A DNA stretch of 64,000 nt. It comes from Jeotgalibacillus campisalis (lineage in GTDB: Bacteria; Bacillota; Bacilli; Bacillales; Jeotgalibacillaceae). The notes beneath the pieces were generated by a model. The model was given only the letters and a program-made list of their open reading frames with translations. It made no database searches and was not told the DNA's origin. How positions within the stretch are numbered: the stretch's first letter is position 1; each line of letters begins with the position of its first letter. The stretch spans positions 558,001 through 622,000 of the forward strand of contig NZ_JXRR01000014.1 of assembly GCF_000829515.1 (NCBI RefSeq), given 5' to 3'. Of the stretch, positions 1 through 8,433 are shown piece by piece. The position numbers were made by a program, and so were the translations under genes.

Positions 1-1
1 A

Positions 2-94
2 AGAATCGCATTGGTTCAGGATGCAGACTTATTAATAGAAGCTGCTGAAAGAATTAACAAGCTGTCACTTTTTCGCTCTCCTTCCCTTCTTTAA
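2..94 (+). CDS. 3' end of a fold-type I PLP aminotransferase (partial)
   Basis: The open frame enters from the left edge and ends at TAA 92-94. The 30 visible residues begin RIALVQDADLLIEAAERI, which resembles the conserved C-terminal helix of class I/II aminotransferases (R-hydrophobic-ALV-x-D/E...A-x-ERI). No catalytic residue is in view, so the substrate cannot be named. A hairpin with a T-run follows directly, marking the end of the transcript. The family call rests on this short tail only. Confidence 0.5.
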   Translation, partial: RIALVQDADLLIEAAERINKLSLFRSPSLL

Positions 95-104
95 CTCCAT
101 TATC

Positions 105-139
105 AAAAAGGGCAAACGACTGAATCGTTTGCCCTTTTT
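105..139. terminator. bidirectional Rho-independent terminator
   Basis: Inverted repeat AAAAAGGGCAAACGA / TCGTTTGCCCTTTTT with a 5-nt loop, carrying A-runs on the left and T-runs on the right. It lies between the convergent aminotransferase and PadR-like genes and can serve both. Confidence 0.9.
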
Positions 140-517
140 TTAATAGACGGTTCTTAATATGTTTTCAATAATTCTTTTTTGTTCCTCAAATAATGGCAAA
201 AACTGTTTCTTCATTAATCCGAATTCATCTTTTCCTTGATCTGTTAGGCGGTACCAGTAGACTTTTTGCCGCTTTTTTTCGTGTGATTTGTAATCATCCG
301 TGCGGTGCAGCAAGCCTTCATCGGTCATATCATGCAAGGCATCAAGAAGCGTGCTGGGTGCAGGCTCCCAATTCCCCCCTACTTTTCGGAACTCTCCTTT
401 AAAATGCTCGCTGATCATTCCGGAATGCTGAATCGATAAAAGATGGAGTATGTAAAATTTTGTGAATTGAGAAGCACTCATATTTAACGCGAATTTTTTC
501 GGATTATTTTTACTCAC
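140..517 (-). CDS. PadR-like / replication-terminator-like winged-helix protein
   Basis: This 125-residue protein is a probable DNA-binding winged helix. Residues about 18-90 form the HTH and wing (STLLDALHDMTDEGLLHR followed by a basic wing), and a C-terminal helix (about 96-123) could dimerise. The arrangement and length resemble PadR regulators and also the B. subtilis Tus-like terminator protein RTP (122 aa). From the sequence I cannot say whether it represses a gene or arrests forks. No drug exporter lies beside it. The start has a purine-rich site (GGAGGGAGAAG) a few bases upstream. Confidence 0.65.
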   Translation of the reverse strand: MSKNNPKKFALNMSASQFTKFYILHLLSIQHSGMISEHFKGEFRKVGGNWEPAPSTLLDALHDMTDEGLLHRTDDYKSHEKKRQKVYWYRLTDQGKDEFGLMKKQFLPLFEEQKRIIENILRTVY

Positions 518-704
518 TCTTCTCCCTCCTTCTCCAAAAGATTCTTTGTTTCCTTTATTTTACCACGTCTAACGTAGTTAGGGTATTAAAACGATCATAT
601 GTTCGCACGGACTAAAAACAGCATTTTGCGTTCAATGTTTTCAATCATCTAACTATTCTGTATACTATTTAGTGTCACTAAAGATATAGAAAGGGATGAA
701 TGAT

Positions 705-2525
705 ATGAAGACTGAAAAGTTTATATCCAGGCGTTTAGCCAGGGATGAGGTTCCTGAAAGATTGACCTGGGATTTATCGGATTTATTTTCTTCAAAGGAA
801 GAATGGGAAGAAAATCTGGAAAGTCTTAGCCAACAGACTGAGAACGTAAGTACATACAAAGACACGCTGCATAAGGGAATCAGTCAAATTGAAACCTGCC
901 TTGATCAATATGAAACCCTTATTATTCAGCTGATCCGTGTATCTACCTGGTCTGGTCTTATGTATGCTGCTGATGGTACAAACGAAGACAACCAGAATTA
1001 TGTGTCACGTGTAGCAAGCACAATGGCTGCCATAAACAAAAACACCTCTTTTATTGCGACAGAGCTCTCACAATTATCTAAACAAGAGTTACAGCAGCTT
1101 GCAGCAAGCGAAGGAATGAACCGCTTTAAAACCATGATAGAAGAGATTCTTGCCTGGAAGCCCTATCTTCTTTCGGCAGAAACAGAAGAGGCTCTTGCTG
1201 CATTAGGTCAGGTCCTCGGCAGCCCATATACGATTTATCAGCGAAGTAAAACAGCGGATATGAAGTTTGAGGATGTTCAATTAGATTCAGGAGAAACGCT
1301 TCCGCTCTCTTTTGCTCTATTTGAAGACCGCTATGAATTTTCCAAAGAAACCGAAATTAGAAGAAAAACGTATGCCTCTTTTTCTCATACACTAAAACAG
1401 TATCAACATACATTTGCCTCCACTTTTGAAACAGAAGTGACCAAACAATGCGCTATTGCAAAGCTAAGAGGGTTTGAATCCGTTACCGACATGCTTCTTC
1501 ATTCGCAAAAAGTAACAAAAGAAATGTACTTCAATCAGCTGACGGTTATTCAATCTGAGCTGGCTCCTCATATGAGAAAGCTTGCTCGGCTGCGTAAACA
1601 TGTACTTGGCTTAGACAAAATGACTTTCGCAGATTTAAAAGCTCCTCTTGACCCGGATTTTGAACCTCCTACATCCTATGAAAACGCCGGTAAGATTATT
1701 ATGGAATCTCTCCAGGTGATGGGGCCTGAATATGTTGAAATAATGACAAAAGGACTTAACAGCCGCTGGGTGGATCTGGCTGATAATATCGGAAAATCAA
1801 CTGGAGCTTTTTGTTCTAGTCCGTATAATGTCCATCCATACATTCTCATGACCTGGACAGATACCATGCGCGGCGCTTTCGTCTTAACACATGAATTAGG
1901 TCACGCAGGGCATTTTTATTTAGCGGGCAAAAATCAAAGCTACACAAATACCCGTCCATCCAGATACTTTATCGAGGCGCCTTCTACAATGAATGAATTG
2001 CTGCTTGGAAAGCATTTACTGAAGACAACGGATGATCCACGTATGAAACGCTGGGTGATTCTTCAATTTTTAGGAACGTACTATCATAACTTTGTCACAC
2101 ACTTGCTTGAAGGGGAGCTGCAGCGCCGAGTGTATGAGCGAGCGGATGAAGGAAAGCCTATCAATGCATCACTTCTATCACAGGAAAAAAAGGATATTCT
2201 ATCTTCTTTTTGGGGAGATGCTGTAGAGATTGATGACAACGCAGCGCTTACCTGGATGAGACAACCCCATTACTATATGGAGCTTTATCCGTATACTTAT
2301 AGTGCAGGCTTAACGGCTTCAACAGCTGTTTCCCAATTGATCGAAAAAGAAGGTGCGCCTGCAGTGGAGCGATGGATGGAGGTCCTGAAAGCTGGAGGAA
2401 CCAAATCCCCTGTGGACCTGTTAAAATACGCGGGTGTAGATATGACATCAGACAAGCCTTTAAAAGAGGCGATCAGCTATGTCGGACAGCTCATTGAAGA
2501 ATTGGAAGCCAGCTACGGGTATTAG
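705..2525 (+). CDS. pepF: oligoendopeptidase F, M3 family zinc peptidase
   Basis: Cytoplasmic metallopeptidase that cleaves short peptides. The zinc motif HELGH is at about residues 396-400, followed about 25 residues on by EAPSTMNE, whose Glu supplies the third zinc ligand; this is typical of the M3B/PepF family, and the 606-residue length fits. I place the start at ATG 705 rather than the upstream in-frame ATG 696, because AGAAAGGG (688-695) is 9 nt from 705 but abuts 696. A TATACT -10-like element lies at 661-666. It is monocistronic, ending before the hairpin at 2607. Confidence 0.93.
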   Translation: MKTEKFISRRLARDEVPERLTWDLSDLFSSKEEWEENLESLSQQTENVSTYKDTLHKGISQIETCLDQYETLIIQLIRVSTWSGLMYAADGTNEDNQNYVSRVASTMAAINKNTSFIATELSQLSKQELQQLAASEGMNRFKTMIEEILAWKPYLLSAETEEALAALGQVLGSPYTIYQRSKTADMKFEDVQLDSGETLPLSFALFEDRYEFSKETEIRRKTYASFSHTLKQYQHTFASTFETEVTKQCAIAKLRGFESVTDMLLHSQKVTKEMYFNQLTVIQSELAPHMRKLARLRKHVLGLDKMTFADLKAPLDPDFEPPTSYENAGKIIMESLQVMGPEYVEIMTKGLNSRWVDLADNIGKSTGAFCSSPYNVHPYILMTWTDTMRGAFVLTHELGHAGHFYLAGKNQSYTNTRPSRYFIEAPSTMNELLLGKHLLKTTDDPRMKRWVILQFLGTYYHNFVTHLLEGELQRRVYERADEGKPINASLLSQEKKDILSSFWGDAVEIDDNAALTWMRQPHYYMELYPYTYSAGLTASTAVSQLIEKEGAPAVERWMEVLKAGGTKSPVDLLKYAGVDMTSDKPLKEAISYVGQLIEELEASYGY

Positions 2526-2606
2526 ATATGGAGCATTGTCCTTACTTTAAAAACGAGTATATTTAGTGTGTTTCAAGCAAATAATTCTTCAGTGCAAATA
2601 AAAGAA

Positions 2607-2636
2607 AGCAAGGGTCAAAAAACCCTTGCTATTTTT
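2607..2636. terminator. bidirectional terminator
   Basis: Stem AGCAAGGGT / ACCCTTGCT around a CAAAAA loop, with T-rich flank ATTTTTATTT to the right and A-rich flank to the left. It separates convergent pepF and the esterase gene. Confidence 0.88.
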
Positions 2637-3240
2637 ATTTAAAATGTTTTTCGTACCATTGCTTGGCTTCTGAAGCTTCATCCTGGGTCAGCTGATGGCC
2701 ATTGTGATGCCAGTATACTTCTGTTTTAGCTCCTGCACTGGAAAGCAAGTGCTCAAGATCCCTGGTTTCTTCAGGTGGACAAATAGGGTCGTTATCCCCT
2801 GCTGTAATAAGCACATGGACTCCATTTAATTCAGGCAGTTTCTTATCTCGAATCGGCACCATCGGATGATGCAAAATTGCTGATTTAAGTGCATTTTCAT
2901 AGTGAAAAATCAAACTTCCGGCGATGTTTGCCCCGTTTGAATAGCCAATTGCAATAATATTTTGACGGTCAAATTCATATTTTTCTGAAGCATCATCAAG
3001 GAATTTTTTAAGTTCCTCTGTACGAAATGCCAGGTCTTCTAAATCAAAAACCCCTTCAGCTAACCGTTTGAAGAATCTCGGCATGCCATTTTCAGATACA
3101 TTTCCGCGGACGCTTAACACGCCTGCTTCAGGATCTATATACTCTGCAAGGCCAAGAAGATCCTGCTCTGTCCCCCCGGTTCCGTGCAGCATAAGCAATG
3201 TAGGTCTACCCTTTGTTCCTTTTTTATATATATGCTCCAT
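2635..3240 (-). CDS. alpha/beta-hydrolase, MhqD-like carboxylesterase
   Basis: A 201-residue single-domain alpha/beta hydrolase of the phospholipase/carboxylesterase type. The oxyanion loop LHGTGG is at 19-24, the nucleophile elbow GYSNGA has Ser101, the acid is Asp149 or Asp151 in GDNDP, and His182 (NGHQLT) completes the triad. The segment VSENGMPRFFKRLAEG matches what I remember of B. subtilis MhqD (YodD), part of the quinone/thiol-stress regulon. Here it has no dioxygenase partner, so a role in quinone detoxification is only an inference. It is a stand-alone gene with its own terminator. Confidence 0.75.
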   Translation of the reverse strand: MEHIYKKGTKGRPTLLMLHGTGGTEQDLLGLAEYIDPEAGVLSVRGNVSENGMPRFFKRLAEGVFDLEDLAFRTEELKKFLDDASEKYEFDRQNIIAIGYSNGANIAGSLIFHYENALKSAILHHPMVPIRDKKLPELNGVHVLITAGDNDPICPPEETRDLEHLLSSAGAKTEVYWHHNGHQLTQDEASEAKQWYEKHFK

Positions 3241-3434
3241 TTTGTTTCATTCCTTTCTATTAGCTGTTTATTTCTTATCTACTTAAGTATAAGAAAGATC
3301 TCTCTATGTTTCAAATTTAAAATACTTTAATTCGAGATATAAGCGTTCTCTTTTAAATTCATGTAAATATGAAGCAAAATAGAAGCATTAATGGTATAAT
3401 TCAACGATACGTATGTGTTATGGAGGGAAATTAA

Positions 3435-5036
3435 ATGATTCAAGTTACAGATGTCAGCTTGCGGTTTGGTGATCGGAAGCTGTTTGAAGATGTGAATATT
3501 AAGTTTAACCCGGGCAATTGCTACGGGCTGATCGGAGCAAATGGAGCTGGTAAGTCCACGTTCCTGAAGATTTTATCCGGAGAAATTGAAGCGCAAACCG
3601 GCAATGTGTCCATGGGAGCAAATGAACGTCTTGCTGTCCTGAAGCAAAACCACTTTGAGTATGAAGAGTATGAAGTGCTTAATGTTGTGTTAATGGGGCA
3701 TGCACGGTTGTTCGAAGTAATGCAGGAAAAGAACGCGATTTATATGAAAGAGGATTTCTCTGATGAAGATGGCATAAAAGCTGCAGAGCTTGAAGGCGAA
3801 TTCGCAGAGATGAACGGCTGGGAAGCAGAATCTGAAGCAGCCATTCTCCTGCAGGGTCTTGGCATCAGCGAAGCCATGTTTTCAAAGAAAATGGCTGAAT
3901 TAACAGGCTCTGAAAAAGTAAAAGTATTACTGGCTCAGGCTCTTTTTGGTAAACCGGACGTCCTCCTTCTTGATGAGCCGACAAATGGACTGGACATTCA
4001 GGCTATTCAATGGCTGAAGGATTTTCTTATTAACTTTGAAAATACCGTCATTGTCGTATCCCATGACCGACACTTCTTAAATACAGTGTGTACCCACATC
4101 GCTGACCTTGACTTCAGTAAGATTCAGGTCTATGTGGGCAACTATGATTTTTGGTATGAGTCAAGTCAGCTTGCACAAAAGATGATGCATGACCAAAACA
4201 AGAAAAAAGAAGAAAAAATTAAAGAATTGCAAGCGTTCGTAGCACGATTTAGTGCCAATGCATCTAAATCCAAGCAAGCTACGTCCCGTAAGAAATCACT
4301 TGAGAAAATTTCCCTGGATGATATTAAGCCGTCTTCACGGAAATATCCATTCGTTAATTTTGAAACTGAACGGGAAATTGGTAATGATGTTTTACAAGTG
4401 AAAGATTTGTCTAAAACGATTGACGGTGTAAAGGTATTGGACAATATCAGCTTTACGATGAACAAGGAAGATAAGATCGCTCTTGTTGGTACGGATGAAA
4501 TTGCGAAGACTACACTTATGAAAATACTGATGGGTGAAGTTGAACCGGACAGCGGAAGTTTTAAATGGGGTGTTACAACCTCTCAAGCTTATTTCCCTCA
4601 TGACAACGGTCAATACTTTACAGGAAATGAATCGGATCTTGTTGATTGGCTTCGCCAGTACTCACCGAATGACCAAAGTGAGACATTCCTTCGTGGTTTC
4701 CTTGGAAGAATGCTTTTTTCAGGTGAAGAAGTTCGGAAAAAGCCAAGTGTTTTATCAGGAGGAGAAAAAGTTCGCTGCATGCTTTCACGTATGATGTTAA
4801 AACAGGCAAACGTTCTTCTTTTAGATGAACCTACAAATCACCTTGACCTTGAATCCATTACTGCATTAAATAATGGACTCATCAATTACAAAGGCGCAAT
4901 GATTTTTGCTTCACATGACCATCAATTTGTTCAAACCATCGCAAATCGGATTATCGATATAAAAGATGGAAAAATTACAGACAAACAATTGTCCTATGAT
5001 GATTTCCTCGAATGGAATAAATCAACTGTCTCATAA
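3435..5036 (+). CDS. ykpA: ABC-F family duplicated ATPase, YkpA/YbiT-like
   Basis: A soluble protein of 533 residues with two ABC domains and no membrane segments, like ribosome-associated ABC-F factors. Domain 1: Walker A GANGAGKS (34-41), signature region degenerate (LTGSEK, 156-161), Walker B LLLDEPTN (177-184). A charged linker at about 245-300 is KKKEEKIKELQ-rich. Domain 2: Walker A degenerate (GTDEIAKT, 352-359), signature intact (LSGGE, 440-444), Walker B LLLDEPTNHLD. The RBS TGGAGGGAAA precedes ATG 3435. YkpA-like proteins are thought to act on the ribosome; the substrate is unknown. The asymmetric ATP sites are treated as a finding. Confidence 0.9.
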   Translation: MIQVTDVSLRFGDRKLFEDVNIKFNPGNCYGLIGANGAGKSTFLKILSGEIEAQTGNVSMGANERLAVLKQNHFEYEEYEVLNVVLMGHARLFEVMQEKNAIYMKEDFSDEDGIKAAELEGEFAEMNGWEAESEAAILLQGLGISEAMFSKKMAELTGSEKVKVLLAQALFGKPDVLLLDEPTNGLDIQAIQWLKDFLINFENTVIVVSHDRHFLNTVCTHIADLDFSKIQVYVGNYDFWYESSQLAQKMMHDQNKKKEEKIKELQAFVARFSANASKSKQATSRKKSLEKISLDDIKPSSRKYPFVNFETEREIGNDVLQVKDLSKTIDGVKVLDNISFTMNKEDKIALVGTDEIAKTTLMKILMGEVEPDSGSFKWGVTTSQAYFPHDNGQYFTGNESDLVDWLRQYSPNDQSETFLRGFLGRMLFSGEEVRKKPSVLSGGEKVRCMLSRMMLKQANVLLLDEPTNHLDLESITALNNGLINYKGAMIFASHDHQFVQTIANRIIDIKDGKITDKQLSYDDFLEWNKSTVS

Positions 5037-5048
5037 TCTGTACAAACG

Positions 5049-5080
5049 AAGACCCTGCAAAATTGCAGGGTCTTTTGTAT
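5049..5080. terminator. bidirectional terminator
   Basis: AAGACCCTGCAA / TTGCAGGGTCTT with a 2-nt loop, then TTGTATTTATTTTTT. It closes the ABC-F gene and can serve the convergent DUF1232 gene. Confidence 0.88.
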
Positions 5081-5542
5081 TTATTTTTTACTGAATTTTT
5101 GAATAATTTTTGGTACGGTCCTCTTCCCCATTACTTTTTGTGATAAGCCCGCAATTTTATTGATCACCTGAAGTCCGTCTTCATCCCCTGCCCAATGCTC
5201 GCGAATGATTTCAGGTGAAAGATGGTTTACGATGGTTTGCAGCACAAATGATGCGACAATAATGTCATCTATATAACCGCCCGGCCCAATGAGCCCTTCT
5301 GGAATAACATCAAAAGGCAAAATAAAATAAGTAATAGCACCGAGTGTCAGAGCTTTGTCCTTTTTTGCGACCCGTGGATCTTTTACTACTTGCATAAGCA
5401 GATAAAACATATCAGGGGCAAACAGCAGGTACTTTGCGTATTTATGATTTTTTCCTGTTTTTTGCTCCAGCCACCCGTTTATTTTCTCTCTGAGTGAAAA
5501 GTAAAAATTTTCATGCTCTTTTGATTGTATTTCATTTGTCAT
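5081..5542 (-). CDS. DUF1232 (YkvA-like) membrane-associated protein
   Basis: A 153-residue protein with the DUF1232 signature FDVIPEGLIGPGGYIDDIIVASFVLQ (about 75-100): short hydrophobic helices around a D-V/F-IP-E/D turn and a DD pair. The N-terminus is basic and aromatic, and the C-terminus ends in a lysine-rich tail. The family's function is unknown. A second, shorter DUF1232 gene lies 1.3 kb away on the same strand (6853-7137). The RBS is AGGAGG upstream of ATG 5542. Confidence 0.8.
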   Translation of the reverse strand: MTNEIQSKEHENFYFSLREKINGWLEQKTGKNHKYAKYLLFAPDMFYLLMQVVKDPRVAKKDKALTLGAITYFILPFDVIPEGLIGPGGYIDDIIVASFVLQTIVNHLSPEIIREHWAGDEDGLQVINKIAGLSQKVMGKRTVPKIIQKFSKK

Positions 5543-5748
5543 GTCTTATCCTCCTTAACTAAAATCAGCTGTTTTTTATTCACTTATCCTATTCCCCCAA
5601 AATGAAGGATCTAATCAAATCTGCTTTTGCTGACCGGGGTTAGATAATCCGTGTAAATATTTTTGTCAATCTCGTGAATTTGATCCTTCTATTCGGACGT
5701 TTCTGATAAACTAGTAGAAGCAATTGATTGTATGCAGGAGGAATAATT

Positions 5749-6057
5749 ATGTTAAACACCCCCATTGGAAAGTTGCGGTTTATGGGCTATTTTGAAGGAT
5801 TTTCTTTGTTGATCTTAGTCGGACTGGCAATGCCGCTAAAATATTGGTTTGGCTTTCCGGAAGCGGTGACGCTTGTTGGATCCATTCATGGTTTTTTGTT
5901 CGTAATTTACTGCCTTGTGATTGCTTATGTAACGTATAAAACAAGATGGAAATGGTACTGGCCGATTCTTTCGTTTATTGTTGCTTTTATTCCATTTGGT
6001 AATCTTGCATTAGATCCCAAGTTAAAAAGATACGAGTTGTCTCATCAGACCACATAA
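5749..6057 (+). CDS. DUF3817 small integral membrane protein
   Basis: About 102 residues with three predicted membrane helices (about 10-30, 40-62, 72-90) and the N-terminal phrase TPIGKLRFMGYFEG, typical of DUF3817 (YdzA-like) proteins. The ATG at 5749 has AGGAGG at 5736-5741, 7 nt upstream. The frame extends to a TTG at 5728, but that would place the Shine-Dalgarno inside the gene. Function unknown. A strong hairpin follows immediately. Confidence 0.8.
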   Translation: MLNTPIGKLRFMGYFEGFSLLILVGLAMPLKYWFGFPEAVTLVGSIHGFLFVIYCLVIAYVTYKTRWKWYWPILSFIVAFIPFGNLALDPKLKRYELSHQTT

Positions 6058-6088
6058 AAAATTCATCGTCGCCTGACGATGAATTTTT
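6056..6088. terminator. terminator hairpin
   Basis: AAAAATTCATCGTC / GACGATGAATTTTT with GCCT loop, overlapping the end of the DUF3817 stop region. It can work in both directions. Confidence 0.85.
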
Positions 6089-6118
6089 AAATTTGATAAT
6101 AACATCAGAAAGTCCAGC

Positions 6119-6289
6119 TTACCACCAGAATGGTCTTTTCTTTTCTTCGTCTTCGTTTACCTCTTTATGATCTTCTTTTTTCTCTTCTCTATCTTTATGA
6201 AATTTCCAAAAAGAGTCGAATGGATGCACTCTTTCTTCTTTAACTTCTTCTTTAACTTCTTCAGCTTTCTTTTTTGGTTGATTGGACAT
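6119..6289 (-). CDS. very charged small protein ending PFWW, unknown function
   Basis: A 56-codon open frame: start ATG at 6289, stop TAA at 6119, preceded by AAAGGGGTG about 8 nt upstream. The product is a lysine/glutamate-rich helix (repeat VKEEVKEE near residues 12-19), a central aromatic patch (HPFDSFWKF), another charged stretch, and the terminal motif RPFWW. There is no membrane segment. Reading-frame integrity, a good RBS and aromatic spacing argue that it is real. I do not recognise the family. Confidence 0.6.
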   Translation of the reverse strand: MSNQPKKKAEEVKEEVKEERVHPFDSFWKFHKDREEKKEDHKEVNEDEEKKRPFWW

Positions 6290-6393
6290 GCTCTTCACCC
6301 CTTTTGAGGTATTGTATTCAATTTGGGATAAAGGTGCTTGGGCATAAGCCTTGCTTGTACTTTAATCAATACGACGCACAGTAAAACAACAAG

Positions 6394-6426
6394 AAAAAAG
6401 CCACCCGGTTGCCCGGATGGCTTTTT
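6394..6426 (-). terminator. terminator of the cold-shock gene
   Basis: AAGCCA-CCCGG / CCGGATGGCTT stem with a 3-nt loop and T-runs on both sides, 12 nt past the csp stop codon. Confidence 0.87.
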
Positions 6427-6437
6427 TATATAAACAA

Positions 6438-6638
6438 TTACAGTTTTACAACGTTAGCTGCTTGTGGTCCACGGTTACCTTCAACCACTTCAAACTCAAC
6501 CTGTTGGCCTTCGTCAAGTGATTTAAAGCCTTCTCCTGTGATTGCAGAGAAGTGTACGAATACGTCGTTTTCTCCTTCAACTTCGATGAAGCCGAAACCT
6601 TTTTCTGCGTTAAACCATTTTACTGTACCAGTTTTCAT
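6438..6638 (-). CDS. csp: cold-shock protein, CspA/CspB family
   Basis: A 66-residue single cold-shock domain acting as an RNA chaperone. RNP1 KGFGFIEV (13-20) and RNP2 VFVHFS (27-32) are intact, and [10 protein letters not shown] is diagnostic. The start is ATG 6638 with GGAGG 10 nt upstream; the in-frame upstream extension lacks an RBS. A consensus promoter at 6789-6816 predicts a leader of about 140 nt containing a long hairpin, the layout expected of cold-induced csp mRNAs. Confidence 0.96.
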   Translation of the reverse strand: MKTGTVKWFNAEKGFGFIEVEGENDVFVHFSAITGEGFKSLDEGQQVEFEVVEGNRGPQAANVVKL

Positions 6639-6691
6639 AATGCAAAACCTCCAAATATTAATTGACAATATGCGAACTTACCCATAAGAAA

Positions 6692-6747
6692 ATTCACATA
6701 TTACGAAAAGTACCGTGCGTTCCGATCACTTTTTGTAATATGTGAAT
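6692..6747 (-). promoter_or_regulatory. 20-bp hairpin in the csp 5' leader
   Basis: Inverted repeat of 20 nt (6692-6711 with 6728-6747) with a single mismatch and a 16-nt loop. It lies inside the predicted leader, ending about 53 nt before the csp start codon. Known csp leaders act as temperature-sensitive structures; that this one does is an inference. Confidence 0.7.
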
Positions 6748-6788
6748 CTGTAACTTGCAGGTATTTTTGCTATTGACTTGTTACTCTT

Positions 6789-6816
6789 ATTATACAGCCT
6801 TCATTTAAAATGTCAA
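6789..6816 (-). promoter_or_regulatory. sigma-A promoter of csp
   Basis: On the minus strand, TTGACA (6811-6816), 16-nt spacer, TATAAT (6789-6794), both perfect. Transcription would start near 6782. Confidence 0.85.
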
Positions 6817-6852
6817 ATGAATTGGGTGGAATATTTCCATATTATCTGAATA

Positions 6853-7137
6853 CTATTTGTCAGTAAGCAATGAGTATTTAGCTGCCAAATGTGGTGGAGC
6901 CATCTTGACCATTAATTGAAAGATAAATGCAGCCACAGCCGTATCGTCGAGAACGCCAAAGAGAATGAGATAATCAGGGATAAAATCCATCGGAAAAATG
7001 GAATAGACCATAATAATGAAAATAGGAAGTATTTTTTTAGATATAGTTACTTCTCTTGATGTAAAGTATTCCTTAGCAAATGGAAGTGACTTTCTAAAAG
7101 TAAATATAAAACGCAATCTCGACCAGAATTTTATCAT
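6853..7137 (-). CDS. DUF1232 (YkvA-like) small membrane protein
   Basis: 94 residues with the DUF1232 core FPMDFIPDYLILFGVLDDTAVAAF (about 50-73) and an N-terminal hydrophobic stretch ISKKILPIFIIMVYSI. It is shorter than the paralogue at 5081-5542 but has the same DFIPD...DD pattern. AGGAGTG precedes the start. It is divergent from the AI-2E-type gene; function unknown. Confidence 0.78.
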   Translation of the reverse strand: MIKFWSRLRFIFTFRKSLPFAKEYFTSREVTISKKILPIFIIMVYSIFPMDFIPDYLILFGVLDDTAVAAFIFQLMVKMAPPHLAAKYSLLTDK

Positions 7138-7270
7138 TTAATTCACTCCTCTTTTTTATATACGATACAATCCAATAATCGTTTCATATTTAAATAAGAA
7201 AAAAATAGCAATAAAAGATTGAGTCATGTATGATAATATCAATCATGCACATACATATGGAGGGATTTTT

Positions 7271-8392
7271 TTGTCGGAGTTAGCAAAATCAAAATGGTTT
7301 CGAATAGGCTTCGGTCTCATTACTATTCTTGTAATCATTTATTTAATTGATGTAGTCAGTTTTATATTTACACCGATTACGATTATTGTAACAACACTCT
7401 TTGCTCCTATCGCAATAGCGGGAGTGCTTTATTATTTTCTGAGGCCAATTGTGGCGCTGGTTTCAAAATACTTACCGCGAACGGTTTCAATCTTGATCAT
7501 TTATTTAGTGGGAATCGGCATCATTACCGGGCTTGTTTTTATAGTCGGTCCTCCATTATCAGAACAGTTTAATACACTGGTTGATAATATCCCGACTATT
7601 TTTGAAGAACTTACTTCTATGTTTGTGAATCTCCAGCAAACCGAGTGGTTCAAAAGCGTTCAGGAAAGCCAGGGCTTTTCATTCCAGGACATCGCAAACG
7701 GTGCTGCGGACTATTTACAGGGAGCTGTTGATTCAATCGGATCAAACCTGGTATCCCTGCTTGGCATCCTGACGAGCATCGCTGTTGTCATTGTAACGAT
7801 TCCTTTCGTTTTATTTTATATGCTGAAAGATGGTCAGAAACTGCCGGATCAGTTTTTACGTTTTACTCCAGAAGAGTTCCGTCCTGAAGGCAGAAAAGTT
7901 CTTGAAGATATGGACAGTGCCCTGAGTTCGTATATACAGGGACAAATTATCGTCAGTATGTTTATTGGTGTTTTATTGTACATCGCCTATTTAATTTTAG
8001 GCTTGGAATACTCCATCGTATTAGCGATAGTGGCTATGCTTACTAATGTGATTCCCTTTATCGGTCCATTTATTGGCACGATTCCAGCAGTAATTGTCGG
8101 CTTCCTCGATTCTCCATTAAAAGCACTTCTTGTAGTTGTTGCGATTATTGTGGTGCAGCAAATTGAAAGTAATTTAATATCGCCACAGGTGATGGGAAGA
8201 AAATTAGCCATTCACCCATTGACGATCATTTTCATTCTTTTAGTTGCTGGAAGCTTTGGCGGATTACTGGGATTGATTATGGCAGTACCAACTTATGCCG
8301 TAGGAAAAACCATTATCGTAAATGCCTACCGATTTATAACGATACGCAAAAGATATAATGAAAATAAGATGAACAAAAATCATATGGTCTAA
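7271..8392 (+). CDS. AI-2E/PerM family membrane permease
   Basis: About 373 residues with seven or eight hydrophobic segments, a long extracytoplasmic loop (about 95-170), and the family motif PFIGPFIGTIPAVI followed by QQIESNLISPQVMGRKLAIHP. The family exports small molecules or ions (AI-2 in E. coli TqsA; Na+/H+ in some bacilli), so the substrate is open. I choose TTG 7271 because GGAGGG (7259-7264) sits 6 nt upstream; the ATG at 7226 lacks an RBS. Confidence 0.85.
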   Translation: MSELAKSKWFRIGFGLITILVIIYLIDVVSFIFTPITIIVTTLFAPIAIAGVLYYFLRPIVALVSKYLPRTVSILIIYLVGIGIITGLVFIVGPPLSEQFNTLVDNIPTIFEELTSMFVNLQQTEWFKSVQESQGFSFQDIANGAADYLQGAVDSIGSNLVSLLGILTSIAVVIVTIPFVLFYMLKDGQKLPDQFLRFTPEEFRPEGRKVLEDMDSALSSYIQGQIIVSMFIGVLLYIAYLILGLEYSIVLAIVAMLTNVIPFIGPFIGTIPAVIVGFLDSPLKALLVVVAIIVVQQIESNLISPQVMGRKLAIHPLTIIFILLVAGSFGGLLGLIMAVPTYAVGKTIIVNAYRFITIRKRYNENKMNKNHMV

Positions 8393-8397
8393 CTAGC

Positions 8398-8433
8398 GAA
8401 GAGCTGAAACGGATTAATCCGCTTCAGCTCTTC
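8398..8433. terminator. terminator overlapping a convergent stop codon
   Basis: GAAGAGCTGAA / TTCAGCTCTTC with an inner CGGATT/AATCCG extension, followed by TTTT. The stop and last residues of the minus-strand gene (8414) are encoded within the hairpin. Confidence 0.88.
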
